DNA of 13,872 nucleotides from an uncultured Clostridia bacterium (GCA_938049125.1 CALICR010000164.1:1-13872), one strand, 5' to 3'. Numbered from the stretch's first letter, positions 1-7,497 are shown. Notes: generated from the sequence alone by a model not told the origin. Program-made: numbers and translations.

Positions 1-1596
1 CACGCCCGTCAAGTGCTCCAGCTCCTCACGGCTGAACTGCCCCTCCAGCGCCGCCAGGCTGCACCGGCCACTCTGGGTCCACTGGCTCCGAAGCAGCTCA
101 TAGGCCCGGCCCAGCAGTGCCGAGGAAAAAATCCCTCCGGGCAGGTCCCGGAGCTTCTCCAGCAGGTCCGGCTCCCGGAGCACCAGGCGCAGGATCTCCT
201 CCTCGGCCATGGCGGAGCGGAGGTTCTCATAGCGGATGCCGCGCACCTTGGGCTGCTGGGCGTCCGCCGGGGCAAGGTTTTTCCTCTCCTCCTGCTTTTT
301 CTCGTAGGCCACACGGCGCTTGAAGGCCTTGCCGACCTCCAGCTTCATGGCCTCCGCCGTGATGCCCGCGGCCTCGGCGGCCCGGGCGCCGTAAATCTCC
401 CGCTCCACGGGGCTGGGCAGCGACGCGATGAGCTTCGCCGCCTCCTGCAAAAACTCCACCCGCTCCTCGTCGCGCTCCAGGTGGTAGCGCCCGAGGAGGG
501 AGCCGAGACGGTATTCCATCTGGCTCTGGGAGCCGTCCAGCAGCACCTTGAAGCGGTCGGCCCCGTACTTTTTCAGGAACTCGTCCGGGTCCTTGGCACC
601 CTGCATCCGCAGCACGCGGACCTGGAGGCCCGCCTTCTCCAGGATGGGGATGGCGCGCTTCGTGGCGTTCTGGCCCGCCTCGTCGCCGTCGTAGGTCAGG
701 ACGATCTGCCCCGTGTACTTGGAGAGCAGGTGCGCCTGCTCCTCGGTCAGCGACGTGCCGAGGGAGGCCACGGCGCAGTCGAAGCCGTACTGGTGCAGGG
801 CGATGGCGTCCATGTAGCCCTCGGTCAGGATGATGCGGCCCTGCTTCGTCTTCTTGGCCACGTTCATGGCGAAGAGATTTTTTCGCTTGTTGAAGATGAT
901 GGTCTCCGGCGAATTCAGGTACTTGGGCGTGGAGTCGTCCATGACGCGGCCGCCGAAGCCGATGACGTTGCTCCGGACGTCGATGATGGGGAACATGAGC
1001 CGGTTGCGGAACCGGTCGTAGACGGTCCCCTTCTCCCGGGACTTGAGCGCGAGGCCCGCGTCCAGCAGGTCCTGTTTTTCATAGCCCTTGGCGGTCATGG
1101 CGTCGATGAGGTTTCCCCAGCCCTCGGGGGCATAGCCGAGGCCGAAGCGCGTCACGGTGCCCTTGGAGACGCCGCGGCGGGCAAGGTACTCCCGGGCCTC
1201 GCGGCCGCAGTCCTCGGAGAGCTTCGCATGGAAGTAGCGCGCCGCGTCCTTCGAGAGCGCCCAGAGGCGCTCCTGGCGGCGGTAGGTGGACTGATAGCCG
1301 CCGTCGTCCGGCACCTCCATCCCGGCCCGCTTGGCGAGAAAGCGCACAGCGTCGGGGTAATCGAGGCCCTCGATCTCCATGATGAAGCTGATGACGCCGC
1401 CGCCCTTGTGGCAGCCGAAGCAGTAGTAGATGCCCTTCTGGGGCGCGACGGAGAAGGAGCCGGTCTTTTCCGAGTGGAACGGACAGAGGCCGAAGAGGTT
1501 CGAGCCCTTCTTCGTCAGCGTCACGTACTGCCCGACGACCTCCTCAATGGGGTTCCGGGCCGCAAGCTCGTCGAGAAAGCTCTGCGGAAAGGCCAT
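1..1596 (-). CDS. dnaG: DNA primase DnaG (3' end cut by window edge)
   Basis: Makes the RNA primers for replication together with the DnaB helicase. 532 residues are visible and the reading frame is open through base 1, so roughly the last 60-70 residues of a typical ~600-residue primase are missing. Seen: an N-terminal CHC2 zinc-binding domain (C38, H41, C59, C62; CPFHSEKTGSF then YYCFGCHKGG), a catalytic core, and a TOPRIM fold with TEGYMD (E259) and YDGDEAG (D303, D305, E306), the metal-binding acidic residues of the active site. The rest leads into the C-terminal helicase-binding region. The ATG at 1596 is chosen because GGGAGGAG lies just upstream and the protein begins directly with the usual primase N-terminus (MAFPQSFLDELAARNPIEEV). 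It lies 63 nt after the dgt-like gene with no terminator or clear promoter between, so co-transcription is likely. In many Clostridia the next gene is the primary sigma factor rpoD; that would be off the window. Confidence 0.97.
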   Translation of the reverse strand, partial: MAFPQSFLDELAARNPIEEVVGQYVTLTKKGSNLFGLCPFHSEKTGSFSVAPQKGIYYCFGCHKGGGVISFIMEIEGLDYPDAVRFLAKRAGMEVPDDGGYQSTYRRQERLWALSKDAARYFHAKLSEDCGREAREYLARRGVSKGTVTRFGLGYAPEGWGNLIDAMTAKGYEKQDLLDAGLALKSREKGTVYDRFRNRLMFPIIDVRSNVIGFGGRVMDDSTPKYLNSPETIIFNKRKNLFAMNVAKKTKQGRIILTEGYMDAIALHQYGFDCAVASLGTSLTEEQAHLLSKYTGQIVLTYDGDEAGQNATKRAIPILEKAGLQVRVLRMQGAKDPDEFLKKYGADRFKVLLDGSQSQMEYRLGSLLGRYHLERDEERVEFLQEAAKLIASLPSPVEREIYGARAAEAAGITAEAMKLEVGKAFKRRVAYEKKQEERKNLAPADAQQPKVRGIRYENLRSAMAEEEILRLVLREPDLLEKLRDLPGGIFSSALLGRAYELLRSQWTQSGRCSLAALEGQFSREELEHLTGV

Positions 1597-1659
1597 ATCT
1601 CATCCACTCCTCCCTACAAAATAAGACGGCATTTCCCGCCCCGGCGTTTCCGGAATGAT

Positions 1660-2667
1660 TTACCGGATCTGCCAGCCCGCGGGAATAAAAATTTCGTTGT
1701 ACTTATAAATGGCGTACTTGTCGGTCATCCCGGCGATGTAGTCGCAGACGATGCGGGGCATACCCTCGAAGTCGAGCTGGGTCTGGAAATCCGGCGGCAG
1801 CTCCTCGGGGTGGCCGAGATAGTGGAGGTAGAGCTGCTGCAAAATGGCCCGGGCCTTGCTCTCCTCGCCCTTGGCTACGGGGTTACGGTAGACCCGCTCG
1901 AACATGAAGTCCCGCAGGTCCTCCATGGCCCGCTGGACGGCAGGCTCCATGGCAAGCTCCGGCTGGTCCATGGAGCAGGCGATGACGTTCTCCACCAGGG
2001 TGTTGATGCGGTCCCGGTGGGTAAAGCCCAGCACCTCGGAGATATCGCGCGGGATGTCGCCGGCGCTGAGGATGCCGGCGCGGACGGCGTCGTCGATGTC
2101 GTGGTTGATGTAGGCGATACGGTCCGCGTAGCGGATGATGCGGCCCTCGAGGGTATTGGCCGGGGCGCAGCCCCAGGTGTGGCCCAGGATGCCGCTGCGG
2201 ACCTCGTCCGTCAGATTCAGGCCCTGGCCGTCGTTCTCCAGCACGTCCACGACCCGGAGCGACTGCTCGTTGTGGAGGAACTTCTTCCCCATCACCTCGG
2301 TCAGCGCCACCTCTCCGGCGTGGCCGAAGGGCGTGTGGCCCAGGTCGTGGCCGAGGCCCGCCGCCTCGGTCAGGTCCTCGTTGAGCCGGAGGCCCCGGGC
2401 GATGGTCCGCGCGATCTGCGTCACCTCCAGGGTGTGGGTCATGCGGGTGCGGTAGTGGTCGCCCTCGGGCTGGAGAAACACCTGGGTCTTGTGCATCAGC
2501 CGCCGGAAGGCCTTGCAGTGGATGATGCGGTCCTTGTCCCGTTGGTAGCAGGTCCGGCTGTCGCTTGGCTCCTCCTCCCGGAGGCGACCGCGTGTCTCCG
2601 CCGCCTTGGCCGCCAGGGGCGAAAGGCGCTCGCGCTCCTCCTGCTCCAGCCGCTCACGAATGGTCAT
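1660..2667 (-). CDS. dgt: HD-domain deoxynucleoside triphosphate triphosphohydrolase (dGTPase-like)
   Basis: Predicted to hydrolyse dNTPs to nucleoside plus triphosphate, trimming nucleotide pools; this is family knowledge, and the preferred dNTP cannot be read from sequence. 335 residues, the usual size of the short Firmicutes form. The HD metal site is intact: H78 (RMTHTLEV), H107-D108 (LGHDLGHTPFGH) and D182 (RYADRIAYINHD). The N-terminal LSPLAAKAAETRGR and CKAFRRLMHKTQVF are also family signatures. Start: I chose the ATG at 2667 (MTIRERLEQ), the common N-terminus of this family, rather than the in-frame ATG at 2691, which would add eight residues of no recognisable family sequence; neither has a well-spaced Shine-Dalgarno, so this is uncertain. 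It lies 30 nt after the YigZ-family gene and 63 nt before dnaG, a common clostridial arrangement placing nucleotide-pool control beside replication. Confidence 0.92.
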   Translation of the reverse strand: MTIRERLEQEERERLSPLAAKAAETRGRLREEEPSDSRTCYQRDKDRIIHCKAFRRLMHKTQVFLQPEGDHYRTRMTHTLEVTQIARTIARGLRLNEDLTEAAGLGHDLGHTPFGHAGEVALTEVMGKKFLHNEQSLRVVDVLENDGQGLNLTDEVRSGILGHTWGCAPANTLEGRIIRYADRIAYINHDIDDAVRAGILSAGDIPRDISEVLGFTHRDRINTLVENVIACSMDQPELAMEPAVQRAMEDLRDFMFERVYRNPVAKGEESKARAILQQLYLHYLGHPEELPPDFQTQLDFEGMPRIVCDYIAGMTDKYAIYKYNEIFIPAGWQIR

Positions 2668-2697
2668 GCTCCGTTCACCGTCCCATCCCAAAATTTA

Positions 2698-3333
2698 TTA
2701 CAGCGCCGGGCTGACCGGGAAGTCCCGGTACTCCTCGCCGCCGTCCGCCGCGGCGACCCGGCCTCCCGAGAGGTCCGTCAGCCGCCGCCGGAAGCCCTCG
2801 GCCTCCGCCGCGGGGAACAGAATGCTGAGGTCCACCGCCGCGCCGAAGTCCGTCCGCTCGATGAGCCCGCCGCAGGCGGCGGCCTCCTTTTTCACCTGTT
2901 CATAGAGCCCGTAGGGGCACGGGATGTCCAGCCGCGCCCAGACCTGCTTGCGGGACACGCCCGCCGCCTCCAGCGCCAGCTTCGCCGCCCGTCCGTAGGC
3001 GTGCACCAGCCCGCCGGTGCCCAGCAGCGTGCCGCCGAAGTAGCGCGTCACGACGCAGCAGACGTTGTAGATCTCCCCGCGCCGGAACACGTCCAGCACG
3101 GGCATCCCGGCGGTGCCGCCGGGCTCGCCGTCGTCGCTGTAGCGCGTCGTGCCGCCGCGGATGATGTAGGCGTAGACGTTGTGGCTGGCGTCCCAGTAGG
3201 TCTCGCGCATCCGCTTGAGGTGCGCGAGGGCTTCCTCCTCGGTCTCCACCCGGAAGACGTGGCCGATGAAGCGGGACTTTTTCTCCACAAATTCCGCGTC
3301 CGCGTCCCCGGTGGGGATCAGATATTCATCCAT
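2698..3333 (-). CDS. yigZ: YigZ/IMPACT (UPF0029) family protein
   Basis: 211 residues, full length for bacterial YigZ proteins. The N-terminal UPF0029/IMPACT domain is clear: DASHNVYAYIIRG at about 48-60, YSDDGEPGGTAGMPVL at 65-80 and VVTRYFGGTLLGTGGLVHAY at 94-113. The C-terminal part (about 137-205) fits the DUF1949 domain that follows in this family. The biochemical role of bacterial members is not firmly established; eukaryotic IMPACT acts in translational control through GCN1/GCN2, and the bacterial proteins have a fold suggesting nucleic-acid or ribosome-factor binding. The ATG at 3333 overlaps the hflX stop by 8 nt (ATGGATGA), with GGAGG and a suitable spacer inside the hflX 3' end, so translational coupling to hflX is likely. 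A longer in-frame extension upstream is antisense-type noise inside hflX and was rejected. Confidence 0.93.
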   Translation of the reverse strand: MDEYLIPTGDADAEFVEKKSRFIGHVFRVETEEEALAHLKRMRETYWDASHNVYAYIIRGGTTRYSDDGEPGGTAGMPVLDVFRRGEIYNVCCVVTRYFGGTLLGTGGLVHAYGRAAKLALEAAGVSRKQVWARLDIPCPYGLYEQVKKEAAACGGLIERTDFGAAVDLSILFPAAEAEGFRRRLTDLSGGRVAAADGGEEYRDFPVSPAL

Positions 3334-4600
3334 TCTCTTCCTCCGCACGCTTCTCATAGCCGCGCAGGCGGCCGTAGAGCACCTCGTCGCAGACGGCCTC
3401 GACCTCGATGCCCTCCGCCGTATACTCGCAGCGCAGCACCTTGGCCTGGCTGTGGAGCTGGTCCACCTGGCCCGCCGCCGCGTAGGGCAGCAGAAACACC
3501 GTGTGATGCAGGCCGCGGCCCAGCTTCTCCTCAATGGCCCGGAGCAGCTCCGGAAGCCCGTCCCCGGTGCGGGCCGAGATGATCACGGCGTCCGGGTCCC
3601 GGGGCAGGTCGTCGCCCGCCACCGTGTCGCACTTGTTGTAACAGCGCAGCACCGGCGTGCCGGGCTTCGCCAGCTGGGCGATGAGCTTTTCCACCACGGC
3701 GATATGCTTCTCCCGTTCCGGGTCGCCAGCGTCGATGACGTGGAGCAGCAGGTCCGCGTATTGCAGCTCCTCCAGCGTGGCCTTGAAGGCCTCCACGAGG
3801 TTGTGGGGCAGCTTGGCAATGAAGCCGACGGTGTCGGAGAGCAGCACGTCCAGCGTGTCCGAGACGGTGAGCTGCCGCGTCGTGGTGTCCAGCGTATCGA
3901 AGAGCCGGTTATTGGCCGGGATGCCCGCGCCGGTCAGGGCGTTGAGCAGCGTGGACTTTCCCGCGTTCGTGTAGCCAACAATGGCCACAACGGGCACGTT
4001 ATTCCGGATGCGCCGCTCCCGCTGCACGTCCCGGACCCGGCGGACCTCCGTCAGCTCCTGGCGCAGGCGGTTGATGCGCTCCCGGATGTGCCGCCGGTCG
4101 CTCTCGAGCTTCGTCTCGCCGGGGCCGCGGGTGCCGATGCCGCCGCCGAGGCGGCTGAGGGACTTACCCATGCCCGCGAGGCGGGGCAGCAGGTACTGGT
4201 ACTGGGCCAGCTCCACCTGGAGCCGCCCCTCCCGGGTCTTGGCCCGCTGCGCGAAGATGTCAAGGATCAGGGCGCTGCGGTCCAGCACCGTCGCCCCGGT
4301 GATGTCCTCCAGGGCCCGGATCTGGCCCGGGGTCAGCGTATTGTCAAAAATGAGGAGCTTTGCGCCGGTGTTCTCGATCAGCTCCCGCAGCTCCTCGGCC
4401 TTGCCCTCGCCCACAAAGCTGTGGGGGTCCGGCGCATGGCGGTTCTGGAGTATCCGGCCGAGGCAGGTGCCGCCCGCCGTCTCCAGCAGGGCCGCCAGCT
4501 CGTCCAGGGTCTGCTCCGTGGCCTTCTCGTCCTCGTCAAACACATCCGCGCTGAGGCCCGCGAGGACAGCGGTCTCAATGGTTCTCTTTTCTTCCAACAT
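3326..4600 (-). CDS. hflX: Ribosome-associated GTPase HflX
   Basis: 424 residues, normal for HflX. The family is known to bind the 50S subunit and to split stalled or stressed 70S ribosomes. Seen in order: the N-terminal HflX domain (about 1-190) with FVGEGKAEEL at 62-71 and DRSALILDIFAQRAKTREG near 108-125; the glycine-rich linker GGGIGTRGPGE at 152-162; a coiled-coil stretch about 165-200; then the G domain with G1 GYTNAGKST (209-217), switch region FDTLDTTTRQL, G3 DTVG (256-259), G4 NKCD (322-325) and G5 SARTG (342-346). All GTP-binding motifs are intact. The ATG at 4600 has GAAGGAGG a few bases upstream. It sits after the rpmE terminator. I see no convincing promoter in 4601-4663, so it may be read from a weak promoter or by read-through from rpmE. 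Confidence 0.96.
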   Translation of the reverse strand: MLEEKRTIETAVLAGLSADVFDEDEKATEQTLDELAALLETAGGTCLGRILQNRHAPDPHSFVGEGKAEELRELIENTGAKLLIFDNTLTPGQIRALEDITGATVLDRSALILDIFAQRAKTREGRLQVELAQYQYLLPRLAGMGKSLSRLGGGIGTRGPGETKLESDRRHIRERINRLRQELTEVRRVRDVQRERRIRNNVPVVAIVGYTNAGKSTLLNALTGAGIPANNRLFDTLDTTTRQLTVSDTLDVLLSDTVGFIAKLPHNLVEAFKATLEELQYADLLLHVIDAGDPEREKHIAVVEKLIAQLAKPGTPVLRCYNKCDTVAGDDLPRDPDAVIISARTGDGLPELLRAIEEKLGRGLHHTVFLLPYAAAGQVDQLHSQAKVLRCEYTAEGIEVEAVCDEVLYGRLRGYEKRAEEENG

Positions 4601-4663
4601 AAGGTTCCTCCTTCTATCGCGCGTGATCCGCCGACAGCAGGCGCCGCCCTTCGACAGGGTATG

Positions 4664-4698
4664 AAAAAAGCCCGCACCGATACGCGGCGCGGGCTTTT
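4664..4698 (-). terminator. Rho-independent terminator after rpmE
   Basis: Read on the minus strand, AAAAGCCCGC pairs perfectly with GCGGGCTTTT around a 13-nt loop (arms 4689-4698 and 4666-4675), ending in a run of six Ts at 4664-4669. It begins a few bases after the rpmE stop. The arms include A/T flanks, so it could also stop transcription on the plus strand, though no plus-strand gene needs it. Confidence 0.85.
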
Positions 4699-4704
4699 GA
4701 TCGC

Positions 4705-4905
4705 TTACTTCAGGCCATACTTCTTGTTGAACCGGTCAACGCGTCCGCCGGTGTCAACCAGCTTCTGCTTGCCTGTAAAGAAAGGGTGACACTTGGAGCA
4801 AATTTCGACCTTGATGTCCTTCTTGGTGGACCCGGTCTCGATCACTTCGCCGCATGCACAACGGATCGTCGTCTGTTCGTACTTCGGATGGATACCTTCC
4901 TTCAT
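4705..4905 (-). CDS. rpmE: 50S ribosomal protein L31, zinc-binding form
   Basis: 66 residues, the typical size of L31, part of the large subunit at the intersubunit bridge. Starts MKEGIHPKY, the family N-terminus, and carries the four-cysteine zinc site of the C+ paralogue: C16, C18, C36 and C39 (RCACGE and CSKCHPFF), ending in GGRVDRFNKKYGLK. Start at 4905 has GAGGTG six bases upstream. An in-frame ATG at 4941 would add 12 residues (MSFYDFKKEVNT) but has a poor ribosome site and is not family-like. It is a single-gene unit: a strong promoter at 4970-4998 and a terminator at 4664-4698 isolate it from tmcAL upstream and hflX downstream. Zinc-binding L31 can act as a zinc reserve in bacteria that also have a C- paralogue; whether this genome has one is not visible here. 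Confidence 0.97.
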   Translation of the reverse strand: MKEGIHPKYEQTTIRCACGEVIETGSTKKDIKVEICSKCHPFFTGKQKLVDTGGRVDRFNKKYGLK

Positions 4906-4969
4906 CGTATTCACCTCTTTCTTAAAGTCATAAAAGGACATTTTGCGCCCTTTATTCAATCGCCCGATC

Positions 4970-4998
4970 AGTATAGCATAGAATCCGTTAGTTTGCAA
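4970..4998 (-). promoter_or_regulatory. Sigma-A-type promoter of rpmE
   Basis: Minus strand: -35 TTGCAA (4998-4993), 17-nt spacer, extended -10 TGCTATACT with hexamer TATACT at 4975-4970. Predicted start near 4963 gives a leader of about 58 nt. The -35 box lies inside the last codons of tmcAL. A weak 6-bp stem (4948-4953 with 4933-4938) is present in the leader; L31 autoregulatory leaders exist in some Firmicutes, but I cannot match this one to a known type. Confidence 0.85.
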
Positions 4999-6157
4999 GT
5001 CCCCTTTCCGCTTTTTTTTGAGAAAAAACTTTTTCTCCGGCCAGGCGGCGGGCATAGGCCCCGGGGCGCTCGCAGAAGAGGTCGTAGAGCAGGGCGCAGC
5101 GCGTCTCCAGCACCGCGTAGTCCGGCTCCGGCGGCGTCTCCCCGGCCCTGATGAGCACGGTCCGCCCCGTCCGCTGGGCCAGTCGCAGCAGCGTGCGGCC
5201 CCGGTCGGAGAAGCCGAGGATGCGCACGTAGGGCGGCGGTGCGTCCAGCGTCTCTTGGGAGATACCGAGGTACGCGCAGAGCAGCAGCCGGGACAGCCGC
5301 GCGGCGGCGTAGCGCTTGGACTTGGACGCCGTGAGGATCTCCTGTACGGAGCCGCCCGCGAGGCAGGCCCGCCGCACCTTGCGCCAGAGGCCTTCGGAGC
5401 CGTAGGGCACCGCGGCCCAGGCCGCCTCGTCCAGCGTCCGGAGCCGGGCCAGCATGGCCCGCTCGCCGAAGGCCAGCCGATAGCGCGGCGCGCCTGCATA
5501 GCACCCCCGGGTCTCCTCCGGCACATAGGCCGAGCAGTCGGGCAGCGCCCGGAGCGACGTGGCCGAGGGCTGGCTGGGGTCCGGCTCCGCCGCGTGATAA
5601 TCCCCGTCCCGGCGCAGGGGCATCGGCATCATCCGGCTCTCCTGCCGAAGCAGTGCCTTGCAGTACTCGACGCCGAGGATATTGTTGGGCGAGGCGATGA
5701 CCGCACCGTCGCCGCCCAGGGCCTCCACGGCCCGCTGCCGCGCCGCAGCGAAGGAGATCCCGCGGACCAGCTCCCGCCGCAGCACCGGGGAGAAGTCGTC
5801 CCGCAGCAGCAGCGCCGCCGTCTCCCGGATGCCCTCGGGCCGCTCGCAGCCGAAGGAGAGGGCGTCTATGATCCCGAGGCCGTCCAGGATCTCCACGCCG
5901 CCCGCCGCGAAGCCCTCGGCGCTCCGCAGGGCGCAGGTGACGGGCAACTCCAGCACCAGGTCCGCCCCGGCTCGGACGGCGGCCTCCGCCCGCACCTCCT
6001 TGGCATAGAGCGCCGGTTCGCCGCGCTGGACGAAGTCGCCGCTCATCACGCAGACGAGGGCCGTCTTCTCCCCCAGCGCCGTCCGGATCAGCCGAAATTG
6101 GCGCTGATGCCCCAGGTGGAAGGGGTTGTATTCGCAGATGATGCCGACGGTTTTCAT
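4988..6157 (-). CDS. tmcAL: tRNA(Met) cytidine acetate ligase TmcAL (YlbM family)
   Basis: 389 residues, the usual length. In Bacillus subtilis this enzyme uses ATP to activate acetate and acetylates the wobble cytidine (C34) of elongator tRNA-Met. Seen: the N-terminal nucleotidyltransferase fold with GIICEYNPFHLGHQRQF, containing the HxGH adenylation motif at H14-H17, then MSGDFVQRGEPALY (38-51) and GADLVLELP, and SPNNILGVEY at about 156-165. These are the YlbM signatures. The ATG at 6157 (MKTVGIICEYN) has GAGG seven bases upstream; an in-frame TTG four codons earlier is rejected because it lies on the ribosome site. It is divergent from ackA, which makes or consumes acetate, the substrate of TmcAL. 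Its 3' end contains the -35 region of the rpmE promoter. The C-terminal residues (EKVFSQKKAERGLAN) are poorly conserved. Confidence 0.93.
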   Translation of the reverse strand: MKTVGIICEYNPFHLGHQRQFRLIRTALGEKTALVCVMSGDFVQRGEPALYAKEVRAEAAVRAGADLVLELPVTCALRSAEGFAAGGVEILDGLGIIDALSFGCERPEGIRETAALLLRDDFSPVLRRELVRGISFAAARQRAVEALGGDGAVIASPNNILGVEYCKALLRQESRMMPMPLRRDGDYHAAEPDPSQPSATSLRALPDCSAYVPEETRGCYAGAPRYRLAFGERAMLARLRTLDEAAWAAVPYGSEGLWRKVRRACLAGGSVQEILTASKSKRYAAARLSRLLLCAYLGISQETLDAPPPYVRILGFSDRGRTLLRLAQRTGRTVLIRAGETPPEPDYAVLETRCALLYDLFCERPGAYARRLAGEKVFSQKKAERGLAN

Positions 6158-6185
6158 AGAATTCCTCAAATCCGCAAAATTTTAC

Positions 6186-6214
6186 TTGAAGACTTCGGGC
6201 AAATCGGCTAGAAT
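6186..6214 (+). promoter_or_regulatory. Sigma-A-type promoter of ackA
   Basis: TTGAAG at 6186-6191, exact 17-nt spacer, TAGAAT at 6209-6214. Predicted start near 6221 leaves a leader of about 72 nt before ackA. Both hexamers match consensus at four or more of six positions. Confidence 0.7.
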
Positions 6215-6232
6215 AGGAATAGCTATGTGTCC

Positions 6233-6245
6233 GGCGTCTGACGCC
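6233..6245. promoter_or_regulatory. 13-bp perfect palindrome between divergent tmcAL and ackA promoters
   Basis: GGCGTC-T-GACGCC, two 6-base arms around one T. It lies about 12 bases downstream of the predicted ackA start and covers the predicted tmcAL start (near 6239). A one-base loop makes an RNA hairpin unlikely, so a protein-binding DNA site is the more natural reading. No regulator family is recognised from the sequence. Confidence 0.4.
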
Positions 6246-6254
6246 AGTATAACA
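6246..6254 (-). promoter_or_regulatory. Extended -10 promoter of tmcAL
   Basis: Minus strand TGTTATACT: TATACT at 6251-6246 preceded by the TGn extension. The expected -35 position is T-rich but poor (near TTTCTT), which extended -10 promoters tolerate. Leader to the ATG at 6157 would be about 80 nt. Confidence 0.55.
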
Positions 6255-6292
6255 CGAAACCATAGAAAAAGAAACATAGGAGTTGTTTTGTC

Positions 6293-7486
6293 ATGAAAGT
6301 TCTCGTCATCAACGCGGGGAGTTCTTCCCTGAAGTACCAGCTCATGGATCCGGAGACCGGCGACGTTTCCGCCAAGGGTCTCTGCGAGCGTATCGGCCTC
6401 GACGGCCGCCTGACGCACAAGGCGCTCACCAAGGGCACCAAGGTCGAGAAGGACATCCCGATGCCCACCCACAAGGAAGCCATCGAAGCCGTTATGGACA
6501 TCCTGGTCGACCCCAAGGACGGCGTCATCTCCTCCGTCGATGAGATCGATGCAGTCGGTCACCGCGTCCTCCACGGCGGCGACAAGTTTGTCGCCTCCTG
6601 CATCGTCGATGAGGCGTGCAAGAACGCCATCCGCGAGTGCATCCCCCTCGGCCCGCTCCACAACCCCGCCAACCTCATGGGCATCGAGGCCTGCGAGAAG
6701 GCAATGCCGGGCAAGCCGCAGGTCGCCGTGTTCGACACCGCGTTCCACATGACCATGCCCCCGAAGGCATACCGCTATGCCATCCCCACCAAGTATTATG
6801 AAGAGGACCATCTGCGCCGCTACGGCTTCCACGGCACCTCCCACCGCTATGTCACCAAGCGCGCCTGCGCGCTGATGGGCAGCGAGGACATCAAGCTCGT
6901 CAACTGCCACCTCGGCAACGGCTCCTCCCTCTCCGCCGTCGCGCACGGCAAGTGCCAGGACACCTCCATGGGCCTCAGCCCCTTGGCAGGCGTGCCCATG
7001 GGCACCCGCGCCGGCGACATCGACACCTGCGTCGCGCAGTTCATCATGAACAAATACGGCATGAGCGCCGACGAGTGCCTGACCATGCTGAACAAAAAGT
7101 CCGGCGTGCTGGCGCTGTCCAACGGCGTTTCCTCCGACTTCCGCGATCTGGACAACGCCGCCGCAGAAGGCAACGAAGCCGCACAGCTGGCGCTGGACAA
7201 GTTCGCCTACGAGGTCCGCAAGTACATCGGCGCCTATGCCGCAGCGCTGGGCGGTCTCGACTGCCTCGTGTTCACCGCCGGTGTCGGCGAAAACTCCGCC
7301 TCCATGCGCGCCTCCATCTGCGAAGGTCTTGAGTTCCTCGGCGTCAAGCTCGACCCGGAGAAGAACAAGATCCGCGGCGAAGAGGTCTGCATCTCCACCG
7401 ACGACTCCAAGGTCAAGGTCTGGATCATCCCCACCAACGAAGAGCTGATGATCGCGCAGGACACCATGGAGCTCTGCAAGAAGTAA
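6293..7486 (+). CDS. ackA: Acetate kinase
   Basis: Interconverts acetate plus ATP and acetyl phosphate plus ADP; in a fermenter this makes ATP while excreting acetate. 397 residues, standard length. ASKHA-fold signatures and active-site residues are intact: VINAGSSSLKY with N7, GHRVLHGG with R91, VFDTAFHMTMP with D148, RYGFHGTSHRYV with H180, HLGNGSSLSAV, GTRAGDID with R239, FTAGVGENS and the late E384 (PTNEELMIA). The start has AGGAG ten bases upstream. It is a monocistron: promoter at 6186-6214, strong terminator at 7498-7534. The partner phosphotransacetylase gene (pta), often adjacent, is not in the window. Codon choice is strongly restricted (AAG, GGC, ATC, CTC/CTG), as expected for a highly expressed gene. 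The large antisense reading frame across it is a shadow. Confidence 0.98.
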   Translation: MKVLVINAGSSSLKYQLMDPETGDVSAKGLCERIGLDGRLTHKALTKGTKVEKDIPMPTHKEAIEAVMDILVDPKDGVISSVDEIDAVGHRVLHGGDKFVASCIVDEACKNAIRECIPLGPLHNPANLMGIEACEKAMPGKPQVAVFDTAFHMTMPPKAYRYAIPTKYYEEDHLRRYGFHGTSHRYVTKRACALMGSEDIKLVNCHLGNGSSLSAVAHGKCQDTSMGLSPLAGVPMGTRAGDIDTCVAQFIMNKYGMSADECLTMLNKKSGVLALSNGVSSDFRDLDNAAAEGNEAAQLALDKFAYEVRKYIGAYAAALGGLDCLVFTAGVGENSASMRASICEGLEFLGVKLDPEKNKIRGEEVCISTDDSKVKVWIIPTNEELMIAQDTMELCKK

Positions 7487-7497
7487 TCTTAAGCAGC

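Noticed and set aside
2668..2691. Earlier ATG for the dgt-like gene at 2691
   Set aside because: It adds eight residues not seen in the family and lacks a spaced ribosome site; MTIRERLEQ is the usual N-terminus. Not fully excluded.
13..3582. A 1189-codon open frame on the plus strand opposite dnaG, dgt, yigZ and hflX
   Set aside because: It runs antisense to four recognisable genes in frame-shadow phase; high GC removes stop codons. Its protein is rich in Leu, Ala, Gly, Arg and His repeats with no domain.
3215..4789. A 524-codon plus-strand frame opposite yigZ, hflX and the rpmE end
   Set aside because: Antisense shadow of hflX, crosses the rpmE terminator, no ribosome site and no family motifs.
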